From positions 124,001 to 188,000 of the forward strand of contig CBDFKY010000006.1 of NCBI GenBank assembly GCA_965248995.1: 64,000 bases of DNA, written 5' to 3'. The position numbers and the translations under genes were made by a program. Shown in pieces: positions 34,560 to 42,535 of the stretch (position 1 is its first letter; each line of letters opens with the position of its first letter). The notes beneath the pieces were generated by a model. The model ran no database searches. It saw nothing but the letters and a program-made list of their open reading frames with translations, and was not told the origin of the DNA. This stretch comes from CBDFKY01 sp965248995 (GTDB lineage: Bacteria > Pseudomonadota > Alphaproteobacteria > Rickettsiales > UBA998).

Positions 34560-35627
34560 CTACGTCATTTCCCCGCGCTGAAAGGTCACGATCCGCATCA
34601 TCCGCACGATACGGTTGCCGATCCGCCAGCTGGGAGACTGCTTGAGCAGGGCGATATCCTCATGTTCCTTACGGGCCAGCTGGGCGCAGCGTTCCTTAAG
34701 TAGCTCAATCTCCCGATGCCCGACTTCCACTTTGCGCTCCAGTTCGTGCTGTTGCTGCACTGAATCGGAATAGCGCTGGTTCTGGTCTTCCAGTCTTGCC
34801 TGCATGGTGCGGTAAGCATCCAGCGCCGCGATCAGGTCATGGCTGATTTCCGTCGGTTTGAGCAGGCCTTTTTCGACAGGCAGTTTTCCGCTCAGCATTT
34901 CCATCAGGCGTTTCTGGTACGGGGTGATCATCTCTTCCAGCATGGCTTCCGATCCTTTGGAGCGATACAAGGCCGGGTCGATGAATGAGGTGATTTCGCG
35001 TTCGCTCGGCATCCGAAGGCCCTGAATTTCCTGTTTCTGCAGGGATTCAAACAATTTGCGTACCGTCTCCACCGGGTCTCTCAGCATGTCCTGATGGGAG
35101 ACAAAAATGGTCGGTAGGCCGTTAATAGCGTTGGCGACGCCTGTCGCGTAATATTCCCACAGCGCCATGCTTTGGGAGAAGGAAAATTCATTGCGGGTTT
35201 TCAGGGAGCGGGCGATTTCCAGCGGATTGCGGTAGACGCAGACGATGACCGGGATTTCCAGATGCGGCTTCCAGTAGGGCCATGTCAGGCACATGCGCGG
35301 GTCTTTCACTACCCACGGACGGTTGGCGTCCAGCTCCAGAACGATTTTCTTGATGTTTTCGGTGTTGGTGGCGAGCGCTTCCGCATCTTTCTTCGCAGGC
35401 ACCTCCATGAATTCCCATTTCGCCAGCTTATCCCATTCGCACCCGTAATGCCGGAGAATACTGTTATTGGCGGCGATCACATCCCACCGCTCCCAGAATC
35501 CCTTGGGGTTTTCCTCATTGGCGCCGAGCGCTGTTTCCCCGATGGCGAAATACGCTCCCATCATGTTGATCAGGCGGGTAACCAGTGAGGTTCCGGAACG
35601 GTGGGCACCAAGGACGATAATCTGCAT
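34560..35627 (-). CDS. Sulfotransferase family protein with C-terminal coiled coil
   Basis: 355 residues. The N-terminal 260 form a PAPS-dependent sulfotransferase-like fold: GAHRSGTSLVTRLI (7-20) is the 5'-phosphosulfate loop and VYRNPLEIARSLKTRNEF the 3'-phosphate region. Residues about 280-340 are a predicted coiled coil (LEDQNQRYSD, HELERKVEVGHREIELL), ending with LLKQSPSWRIGNRIVRM, a tail I also associate with glycosyltransferase-linked proteins. The substrate is probably a cell-surface sugar. CysNC, which would make PAPS, is encoded 2 kb away. Confidence 0.82.
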   Translation of the reverse strand: MQIIVLGAHRSGTSLVTRLINMMGAYFAIGETALGANEENPKGFWERWDVIAANNSILRHYGCEWDKLAKWEFMEVPAKKDAEALATNTENIKKIVLELDANRPWVVKDPRMCLTWPYWKPHLEIPVIVCVYRNPLEIARSLKTRNEFSFSQSMALWEYYATGVANAINGLPTIFVSHQDMLRDPVETVRKLFESLQKQEIQGLRMPSEREITSFIDPALYRSKGSEAMLEEMITPYQKRLMEMLSGKLPVEKGLLKPTEISHDLIAALDAYRTMQARLEDQNQRYSDSVQQQHELERKVEVGHREIELLKERCAQLARKEHEDIALLKQSPSWRIGNRIVRMMRIVTFQRGEMT

Positions 35628-35670
35628 GGCACAGTTATAACGTCAAAAAAAACCTGCTGGCAAATGATTT

Positions 35671-36765
35671 TTAGGCCGGCTGATACTCCCGCCGCACGCG
35701 CCGGCCGATGGATGTCAGCACTTCATACCCGATCGTGCCGTAGATCCGCGCCAGGTCATCCACGGTCTGGCGGTGATCCATCAGGGTGAGGAACGTTTCT
35801 TTTTCCAGTACGCTTTCGGGCACGCCGCTCACGTCGAAACACAGCATATCCATCGTCACCCGGCCGATGAGCGGGACGCGATGATTCCCGATATGGCCGT
35901 AGAGCCGGTTGCTGCCGGTACGAAAAATCCCGTCGGCGTAGCCGATGCCAACGGTGGCGGTGCGCATCCCCGGCGTGACGTGGGCAGTCGCTGCGTAGCC
36001 GAGGCTGGCCGTCTCGTCGATAGTGCGTACCTGCAGGATGGGCGCCCGCAGCGTGGCGACCGGCCGCATGGGGTTCGGCGCTTGGTCGAGCGGGGTGATG
36101 CCGTAAAGCGCGCAGCCGGGGCGCGTCATGTCCCCATGATAGGGGGCGGGCAGGAAATGCCCCGATGAATTGGCGTAGCAGGTCCGCAGATGCGGCAACA
36201 GTACATGGGCGGCACGAATTTTTTCCAGTTGGCGGGCGTTGGTGGGATTGGCTGTATCCGATGCGCAGGCATAATGCGTCATCAACAGGTCGATGTGAGG
36301 GCCTCGCGCCGCTTCCAGAGTATCCTGACGCTGCAGATCGGTGAAGGTGAGGCCCAGACGCTGCATGGCGGTATCGACATGCATGGCGGCGGGCAAGGCG
36401 TCGATATGGTCGGCGGCGCAGCGTTTCCAGGTTTCAAGCTGGGCGTGCGTATTCAGCACCGGCCGCAGGCGATGGGCGAGATATTCTTTTTCCGTACCCC
36501 GCAGCAATCCTTCGAACACGTAAATATCCGCTGCAGGCAGGGAAGCGCGCAGTTCCAGCGCTTCGGTAAGCGTTGCGACGAAAAAAGAGGTGCAGCCCGC
36601 CTCGAACAGGGCCGCGGCTACCGGCAGAACGCCGAGCCCGTAAGCGTCGGCCTTGACGACCGCCGCCGTCGCACCGCCGCCGTGACGTGCTTTTAAAAGC
36701 CGCCAGTTCGCGATGATGGCGGAAAGATCGACGGTGAGTTCGGGTATGTGAGACGGGGCATTCAT
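35671..36765 (-). CDS. alr: Alanine racemase
   Basis: A PLP enzyme making D-alanine for peptidoglycan. 364 residues: the PLP lysine K38 lies in VVKADAYGLG, the tyrosine base in ASLGYAATAHV, plus TRPGCALYGITPL and GRVTMDMLCFDV. Normal length. It stands alone. The D-Ala-D-Ala dipeptidase at 3480 acts on the product of the same pathway. Confidence 0.96.
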   Translation of the reverse strand: MNAPSHIPELTVDLSAIIANWRLLKARHGGGATAAVVKADAYGLGVLPVAAALFEAGCTSFFVATLTEALELRASLPAADIYVFEGLLRGTEKEYLAHRLRPVLNTHAQLETWKRCAADHIDALPAAMHVDTAMQRLGLTFTDLQRQDTLEAARGPHIDLLMTHYACASDTANPTNARQLEKIRAAHVLLPHLRTCYANSSGHFLPAPYHGDMTRPGCALYGITPLDQAPNPMRPVATLRAPILQVRTIDETASLGYAATAHVTPGMRTATVGIGYADGIFRTGSNRLYGHIGNHRVPLIGRVTMDMLCFDVSGVPESVLEKETFLTLMDHRQTVDDLARIYGTIGYEVLTSIGRRVRREYQPA

Positions 36766-36915
36766 GCCGGGCTATATAGCGGTGATAGTTGGGCCTGTCA
36801 GCAGGATTAAAGAAAAGGTTATGCTGCGATGCACAAATATTATGCTTGTCATATGGATGAAATTATGGTCATGTTTCGCCAGACCATATTCTATAGCAAG
36901 TTAGGAGATTTTCCT

Positions 36916-37356
36916 ATGGCTAGCATATTGCGTTGGTTTCAACTTCTCTGGATGCGAATTCAGAGAATGCTGGGTTTGGAGATTGCTCCGCCTGTCGTAG
37001 GGCGGTTTTCGCCGAAAACCAGTTTCTATGTCACGGCAGTGTATCCTGGGGTAATGACGGAAGTCGTACCGATCCCCACCACGTCGGAAGGATTAGAGGT
37101 TTTAGCTAAAAACTCTCGGATTGTTCTTAAGTGGTTCGGTGTCTCGTTACCTAAAGGAATGATGGTGGAAATCGATGGGGTGGAAAAAATCAAGGGCGTC
37201 ACTGCTCCTTTTACCAACTCTCCGGAGATTACGGCACCATTCATTTCTTACTGGTTCACCATCAAAGGCGTTAACGCCCTTGATGGTGGTATCGCTCAAG
37301 GATATTCCGAGCATATCGCTGACGGAACAGCCGTTTGCGTCTTCTACGAAACCTGA
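36916..37356 (+). CDS. Small protein of unknown function
   Basis: 146 residues from ATG 36916, preceded by TTAGGAGA at good spacing; the frame is open back to 36829 but without a good site. The N-terminus is amphipathic and Trp/Leu-rich (MASILRWFQLLWMRIQRML), so it may bind the membrane. The rest is beta-rich with VVPIPTTSEGLEVL and YWFTIKGVNALDGG. No family is recognised. A strong terminator follows at once. Confidence 0.6.
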   Translation: MASILRWFQLLWMRIQRMLGLEIAPPVVGRFSPKTSFYVTAVYPGVMTEVVPIPTTSEGLEVLAKNSRIVLKWFGVSLPKGMMVEIDGVEKIKGVTAPFTNSPEITAPFISYWFTIKGVNALDGGIAQGYSEHIADGTAVCVFYET

Positions 37357-37358
37357 CC

Positions 37359-37387
37359 ACCACCTAACGTTTAGGTGGTTTTTTTTG
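37359..37387 (+). terminator. Rho-independent terminator
   Basis: ACCACCTAA (37359-37367), loop CGT, TTAGGTGGT (37371-37379), then a run of T. It ends the 36916-37356 transcript ahead of cysNC. Confidence 0.9.
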
Positions 37388-37455
37388 TCTTTCTTTCGGG
37401 CTTCTCTCATAAAGACGCTTCGCATTTACCTTTAAGTCCGCTACATCTCGTCGGC

Positions 37456-39390
37456 ATGGAAAAAGCGCAGTTGAAACTGGTCATCGTCGGGCATGTGGAT
37501 CATGGGAAATCCACCCTGATCGGCCGCCTCATCCATGATACCGGCAGTCTGGTGCAGGGGAAATACGAACAGATCACGGCGAGTTGCGCCCGTCGCGGTG
37601 TCCCGTTCGAGTGGTCGTTCCTGATGGACGCGCTGCAGGCCGAACGGGCGCAGGGTATCACGATCGACATGACGCAGATCTGGCTGCGTACGCCCGTGGT
37701 GGATTACGTGATCATCGACGCGCCGGGCCACCATGAATTCCTGAAGAACATGATGACCGGCGCGGCGGAGAGCGACGCCGCCATTCTGATCGTCGACGCG
37801 GTGGAAGGGATGCGCGAGCAGACGCGCCGCCATGCGTACCTTCTGCACCTGCTCGGTGTTTCGCAAGTGGTGGTCGTGGTCAATAAGATGGACGCCGTGG
37901 TCTATGATGAAAAGCGTTATCAGGCGCTCGCGGATGACTGCCGGGCGTATTTGAAGGAACTGGGAATCACGCCGGTTCAGGTGATTCCCGTCTCGGCATA
38001 CAGGGGGGAAATGCTGGCTTCCCGCCCGGCGGACGTACTTACCTGGTATAAGGGACCCACCTTGACGGAGGCGCTTTCGCATTTGCAGCCTTATGCGCAT
38101 TCGGTTTCCTCGGCCCTGCGCCTGCCGGTGCAGGACGTCTATAAATTCGATGCGCGGCGGATCATCGCGGGTACGCTTGAGAGCGGAACGCTGAAAGTCG
38201 GGGACGAGGTGCTTATTTCTCCCACGAATTACACCGGCCGCATCGCCAGCATCGAGTGCTGGCCGGAAATTAGCGGCGCATCCTGTCATCCTGCGCATAG
38301 CGAAGGATCTCATCCGGCGGCACGGGATTCTTCGGCTGCGCCTCAGAATGACGAGGCCGTCGCAGGCCAGGCGGTGGGCATCACGCTGGAGGACCAGCGC
38401 TACATCGAGCGGGGGCATGTCATCAGCCATGTGACGAACGCGCCGATTCTCAGTAACCAGTTTTTCACCCGCCTGTTCTGGATGCATCCCGAACCGCTGG
38501 AAGAAGGGGCGATGTATGAACTGCGTATCACCACGGCGACGTACCGCGTGGAAGCGAAGCATATCGCCTACGTCGTGGATACCGATACCTGTGAGCGGAT
38601 GCCGGGCAGGCCGGTAGAGCGCCATCAGGTGGCGGAAATCCTCTGGCAGGTGCGCGGTCTGGCCGTGCTCGACGAACACGCCGTTCTTCCCGCCACGGGG
38701 CGCTGCGTCGTCCTGAGGGACGACCGTATCTGCGGCGGCGGCATCATCCATATGCAGGGGCTGTCCAACCAGCGGGCGGCAAGGGTGGCGGTGAAATCCG
38801 CCAACGTGCTGACCGAGGACATGCGCCTGACGAAAGACGAGCGGGCGAGGGCGAACGGCCACACCGGCGGGATCCTCTGGTTTACCGGGCTCTCCGGTTC
38901 CGGCAAATCCACGCTCGCCAAGGAACTGCAGCAGCGGCTGTTCGCTCTGGGTTATCAGGTATATGTGCTGGACGGCGACAATATCCGGCAGGGGCTGAAC
39001 GCCGATCTCGGTTTCACGCCTGCGGACCGTTCGGAAAACATCCGCCGTGTCGGAGAGGTGGCGGCCCTGTTCGCCGATGCCGGGATGATCGTCATTTCCG
39101 CTTTCATCTCGCCTTATCGCGCCGATCGCCACCGGGCCCGCGCCTCTGCGCCGGAACTGTTCCACACGATCCATATTAAAGCGGGCGTCGACGCCTGCGA
39201 GGCGCGTGACGTGAAAGGCCTGTACGGGCGGGCCCGCCGCGGTGAGATCACCGAATTCACCGGTATTTCCGCACCCTACGAAACACCGGACAACCCGGAA
39301 CTGGTGATCGATACCGAAGCGCTGTCCATCGATCGATGCGTGGAATCCCTGCTCGCCTACGTGGTGAAGCAGTTTGGACAGGCTTCATGA
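37456..39390 (+). CDS. cysNC: Bifunctional sulfate adenylyltransferase subunit 1 / adenylylsulfate kinase (CysN-CysC)
   Basis: Residues 1-220 are an EF-Tu-like GTPase (GHVDHGKS, DAPGHHEF, NKMD), residues 220-440 beta-barrels, and residues about 470-644 an APS kinase (FTGLSGSGKSTLA, DGDNIRQGLN). With CysD it makes APS and then PAPS. The start at ATG 37456 fits the family. CysD, the catalytic ATP sulfurylase subunit, is not next to it, which is unusual. Between EISGA and VAGQAVGI an in-frame palindromic repeat (38284-38354) adds about 24 residues to the second domain. Confidence 0.95.
   Translation: MEKAQLKLVIVGHVDHGKSTLIGRLIHDTGSLVQGKYEQITASCARRGVPFEWSFLMDALQAERAQGITIDMTQIWLRTPVVDYVIIDAPGHHEFLKNMMTGAAESDAAILIVDAVEGMREQTRRHAYLLHLLGVSQVVVVVNKMDAVVYDEKRYQALADDCRAYLKELGITPVQVIPVSAYRGEMLASRPADVLTWYKGPTLTEALSHLQPYAHSVSSALRLPVQDVYKFDARRIIAGTLESGTLKVGDEVLISPTNYTGRIASIECWPEISGASCHPAHSEGSHPAARDSSAAPQNDEAVAGQAVGITLEDQRYIERGHVISHVTNAPILSNQFFTRLFWMHPEPLEEGAMYELRITTATYRVEAKHIAYVVDTDTCERMPGRPVERHQVAEILWQVRGLAVLDEHAVLPATGRCVVLRDDRICGGGIIHMQGLSNQRAARVAVKSANVLTEDMRLTKDERARANGHTGGILWFTGLSGSGKSTLAKELQQRLFALGYQVYVLDGDNIRQGLNADLGFTPADRSENIRRVGEVAALFADAGMIVISAFISPYRADRHRARASAPELFHTIHIKAGVDACEARDVKGLYGRARRGEITEFTGISAPYETPDNPELVIDTEALSIDRCVESLLAYVVKQFGQAS
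38284..38354. repeat. Palindromic repeat inserted in frame in cysN
   Basis: The left arm TGTCATCCTGCGCATAGCG and the reverse complement of the right arm (CGTCATTCTGAGGCGCAGC) match imperfectly. The core GAAGGATCTC...GGATTCTTC resembles intergenic mobile repeats of the GTCATCCTGAGC type. It encodes CHPAHSEGSHPAARDSSAAP and a few more residues, which are absent from ordinary CysN. Confidence 0.7.
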
Positions 39391-39496
39391 CATTTTCATG
39401 ATTATTTCGCCATTATTTGCGTAGTATACTGGCAGGGGACTGGTATCTGTGATAAGTTAACCTATATAGTGCTTATTACTATTCAAGGACAATATT

Positions 39497-40018
39497 ATGG
39501 CATCCGACGACACATCCGTTAAAGCGGCGTTATTTCAGGCCACCGCCAGCATCGCCGGGGCGTATATCCGCGCCCATGCGACGCCGCTGGAAGAGATCGC
39601 CGAACTGATCGAGACGGTCTATGCCTCGCTGCACGGACTGGAAGGTGACCTTTCCCTTCAGCCGGAAGGCGCGCATGTGGACATCGCTTCCTCCATCACG
39701 CCGGAATATCTGATCTGCCTGGAAGACGGCAAGCGGCTCAAAATGCTCAAGCGCTATCTTAAAACCAATTATAACATGACGCCGGAAGACTACCGCAAAC
39801 GCTGGAACCTGCCGGCCGATTACCCGATGGTCGCCCCCAATTACGCGATACGCCGCAGTGAGCTCGCCAAGGATATCGGGCTCGGCAAGCAATCCATCCG
39901 CCAGCGCAAGCAGGTGGCGTTCGGGAAATTCAAAGGCGGGCTGCCGGTCGGGAAAGGGAAACTGCGGATCGTACGCTCTACGGATATCATGACGGCGAGG
40001 CCGGTGCTGCCGCATTGA
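39497..40018 (+). CDS. MucR/Ros family transcriptional regulator
   Basis: 173 residues; the conserved core ITPEYLICLEDGKRLKMLK, then MTPEDYRKRWNLPADYPMVAP and RRSELAKDIGLG, defines MucR, an H-NS-like or cell-cycle regulator in alphaproteobacteria. The zinc ligands are incomplete: Cys and Asp (CLED) remain, but the two histidines of the Ros finger are Tyr and Asn (KRYLKTNY). It may therefore fold without zinc. Monocistronic, with a 106-base upstream region. Confidence 0.9.
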   Translation: MASDDTSVKAALFQATASIAGAYIRAHATPLEEIAELIETVYASLHGLEGDLSLQPEGAHVDIASSITPEYLICLEDGKRLKMLKRYLKTNYNMTPEDYRKRWNLPADYPMVAPNYAIRRSELAKDIGLGKQSIRQRKQVAFGKFKGGLPVGKGKLRIVRSTDIMTARPVLPH

Positions 40019-40052
40019 GTCAACCTGCCGAACATTGAAGCCGGCAGTTTAT

Positions 40053-40715
40053 TTAACGGCTCCAGCCGTCGCCCTTCTTAGTATAGGTCAGGGTGCGCAT
40101 ATCGGAAATGGCCGACTGAGTGTCCGGTGACTTCCATATCTCCGGTGAAATCTTGATACCGCCGGCTATTTCGGATAAATTTACGGAGGCATTCAGTCCC
40201 TGCCGTTGGATATCCAGAGAATCACCGAACGGAGAGTGGGTAAACGTTACGGATCGGGCTCCCAACGCGGTTGCTTCCTTATTGAACTCTTCGCTGGAAA
40301 GCAGTTTCTGAATTTCTTTTATATCCAGAATTTTGTCATCACCCCGGGCTACATTCACCAGATATTCCATATTCTGCGTATGCGTGGAGATCTCGTCCGC
40401 GGCAAGCTGGGCAGTGATAAGCTCAACCTGCTGGATACTGCGGGCTATTTTCTTATATTCCGCACCTTCCAGTAACGTTGCTCTCGTTTCGGGATCGATC
40501 AGCTTTATCGACATGTCGGCCTTTTGTTCGAGCGCGTTCAAAAACTGCTCAGGGCTCTGGTCTTTCAGCTGAATCACTATCTTATCACCATCGGCGTGAA
40601 AAATGGCATTCATCTCCTGCAGCTTCTTTGTAAGGAAGGCATTGAATTCCTTATTTGGATCTAGCAAGGTCAGGGTGTGGTTAGGTTCATCTATGGTAGC
40701 CGGGATATCAAACAT
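40053..40715 (-). CDS. Protein of unknown function
   Basis: 220 residues, soluble, mixed alpha/beta. It starts MFDIPATIDEPNHTLTLLD and contains a long helical centre (YKKIARSIQQVELITAQL) and a beta-rich C-terminus. No signal peptide, metal-binding or nucleotide-binding motif. I recognise no family. Convergent with mucR, with 34 bases between the stops. One of several lineage-specific proteins in this window. Confidence 0.6.
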   Translation of the reverse strand: MFDIPATIDEPNHTLTLLDPNKEFNAFLTKKLQEMNAIFHADGDKIVIQLKDQSPEQFLNALEQKADMSIKLIDPETRATLLEGAEYKKIARSIQQVELITAQLAADEISTHTQNMEYLVNVARGDDKILDIKEIQKLLSSEEFNKEATALGARSVTFTHSPFGDSLDIQRQGLNASVNLSEIAGGIKISPEIWKSPDTQSAISDMRTLTYTKKGDGWSR

Positions 40716-40776
40716 GTTGCCCTCACTTAAAATCCGATTTATCTTAACGTACGGACTAAAATTGTAAAGAAAAAGT

Positions 40777-41835
40777 TTACTCTCCTTTGTAGAGTACGCT
40801 CTCCCGGTAGCCGGTAATGGCGAAGCGGATCAGCACGCCGCAGACCGCCGTCACCGGCACCGCGATCAGCGTGCCGACGAATCCCATCATAGCGGCTCCT
40901 GACAACATGCCGAAAATAATCCAGAGCGGATTCAGGCCGACGGAGCGTCCGATCAGGCGGGGCGTGAGCACATATCCTTCCATCGTCTGCCCGAACACGA
41001 AAATCGCCACGACGATCAGCGTATCAGTGGTCGCGCCGAATTGCGCGTAGGCGATCCCTATGGCGATCGCGCCGGAAATAATGGTGCCGATATAAGGGAG
41101 GATGATCAGCAGCGCCGCAAGCAGCGCCACCACCAGCGCGTAGTTCAGGCTGGCGAGCGACAGGGTGATGCCGTAGTAAACGCTCAAGACCAGCATGACG
41201 TTCAGCTGGCCGCGCACGAACGCCGACAGGGTACGGTTGATGACGGCGCATTGTTCGCGGATGATCGGCGCATGGCGGCGCGGCAGCAGGTCGTCCATCT
41301 CCTGCATGATCTTGTCCCAGTCCCGCAGCAGGTAGAATGAGACCAGCGGGGTGATGATCAGCAGGGCGAGCACGTTGAGCACCGCCATGGAAGACTGGAT
41401 CAGGCCGCCGGCGATGCCTTTGAGGCCGTTGGTCAGGCTGTCGGAAATTTCCTTCATGGTCTGCGCGTTGTTCAGCTGGAACTGGCGGGTCAGGTGCATC
41501 AGCTGCGGCTGCAGGGTCGTCCTGGCCTGCGAGATATAGGTCGGCAGTTCGGCGGCAAGCGCGATGCACTGATCCACCAACATCGGCAGCAGCGTGGTCA
41601 TCAATATCGCGGTCATGGCCAGGAAAGTGGCGGAGATCAGCGTGGTGGAAGCGGTGCGCGACAACCCTTTCGCTTCCAGCCTGTCCGCCAGCGGATCGAG
41701 GATATAGGCCAGCGCCATTCCGACGACGAACGGCAGCAGGATCTCCCGGATCAGATGCAGAAACAGGCACAGACCAAGCAGGATGCTCAGCCAGAAAAAT
41801 AAAGGGTGCAGGCGGGGTCTGGAAGATTCGGCCAT
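40777..41835 (-). CDS. AI-2E/PerM family transporter
   Basis: 352 residues with about eight membrane helices in the PerM/UPF0118 pattern: PFVVGMALAYILDPLADRLE near the N-terminus, a long amphipathic periplasmic region, FVRGQLNVMLVLSVYYGI, the conserved ILPYIGTIISGAIAI, and the C-terminal LNPLWIIFGMLSGAAMMGFVG split over two helices. Family members export autoinducer-2 or act as permeases or Na+/H+ antiporters; the substrate is unknown. Monocistronic. Confidence 0.9.
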   Translation of the reverse strand: MAESSRPRLHPLFFWLSILLGLCLFLHLIREILLPFVVGMALAYILDPLADRLEAKGLSRTASTTLISATFLAMTAILMTTLLPMLVDQCIALAAELPTYISQARTTLQPQLMHLTRQFQLNNAQTMKEISDSLTNGLKGIAGGLIQSSMAVLNVLALLIITPLVSFYLLRDWDKIMQEMDDLLPRRHAPIIREQCAVINRTLSAFVRGQLNVMLVLSVYYGITLSLASLNYALVVALLAALLIILPYIGTIISGAIAIGIAYAQFGATTDTLIVVAIFVFGQTMEGYVLTPRLIGRSVGLNPLWIIFGMLSGAAMMGFVGTLIAVPVTAVCGVLIRFAITGYRESVLYKGE

Positions 41836-42169
41836 AATGTGCAGGGTAAAAAATCGTGGAAAAATGCACCATTACAGTATTATTCCGCTTGCGCAATGTC
41901 TAAAATCATGTATAAATGCAGGTGAGTTTTTACTTTATTACTCCAAGGCAGAAAGCCGCGATCGTTTCGATGGTAACGGTGATGTGTGGTTAAAACCACT
42001 GAAATTTAAGGTCTCCGACACGTTTGGACCTTAAGCGTATGACCGACGAGTGACCAGCATTCATTTCCCTGTTTCACGGGTGAAGATGAAAGGCAAGGAT
42101 AAGAAGATTTTCTCAGGTGTCGGATACGTAACATTTCAACCACTACATCATTATATAAGGAACGACAAC
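41836..42169 (+). promoter_or_regulatory. Long intergenic region / leader of the cold-shock gene
   Basis: 334 bases without a convincing gene; an open frame from 42050 joins the cold-shock gene but has no ribosome-binding site. Two hairpins are visible: GTGGTT/AACCAC (41986-41999) and TTAAGGTC/GACCTTAA (42006-42034). TATAAGGAACG just before the ATG at 42170 is the ribosome-binding site. Cold-shock mRNAs usually have long structured leaders that act as thermosensors, so this is probably one; the promoter was not pinned down. Confidence 0.5.
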
Positions 42170-42391
42170 ATGGCTACCAACGGAACAGTAAAATGGTTTA
42201 ATCCAACCAAAGGCTTCGGCTTCATCGCACCCGATCAGGGCGGCAACGACGTGTTCGTGCATATCAGCGCTCTGGAGCGCGCAGGGCTCACTACCCTCAA
42301 TGACGGGCAACGCCTCACGTATGAGCTGGAAACCAGCAAAGGCAAAACCAGCGCGGTCGATTTGAAACTGACCTCGGCCAACGCCGCTTAA
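42170..42391 (+). CDS. Cold-shock protein (CspA family)
   Basis: A single-strand RNA/DNA-binding chaperone. 73 residues, with RNP1 KGFGFIAP and RNP2 VFVHISAL motifs and the start MATNGTVKWFNPT. The start at 42170, preceded by AAGGA, gives the normal length. A DExD RNA helicase follows on the same strand, a combination that fits low-temperature RNA remodelling. Confidence 0.95.
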   Translation: MATNGTVKWFNPTKGFGFIAPDQGGNDVFVHISALERAGLTTLNDGQRLTYELETSKGKTSAVDLKLTSANAA

Positions 42392-42455
42392 AGGAGTCCG
42401 GGTGCCTTCAGGTACCTTCTCCCTGCATTCATTATACTAATCAAACGGGCGCCGG

Positions 42456-42489
42456 GCGCGAAAGCATATCCTTTGCAGGGCTTTCGCGC
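42456..42489 (+). terminator. Hairpin between the cold-shock gene and the helicase
   Basis: GCGCGAAAG (42456-42464) pairs with CTTTCGCGC (42481-42489). A T-rich stretch (CCTTTTCTTTT) starts about eight bases later, so it may be a weak terminator or part of the helicase leader. Confidence 0.4.
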
Positions 42490-42535
42490 GCGTGCAGCCT
42501 TTTCTTTTCGCCTTATTTTTGAAGGATGATTTCCC

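Noticed and set aside
37441..39174. 577-codon minus-strand open frame opposite cysNC
   Set aside because: Shadow of a GC-rich gene; no motif, and cysNC on the other strand is certain.
42050..42169. N-terminal extension of the cold-shock protein
   Set aside because: The frame is open but has no ribosome-binding site, while AAGGA precedes ATG 42170 and gives the family length.
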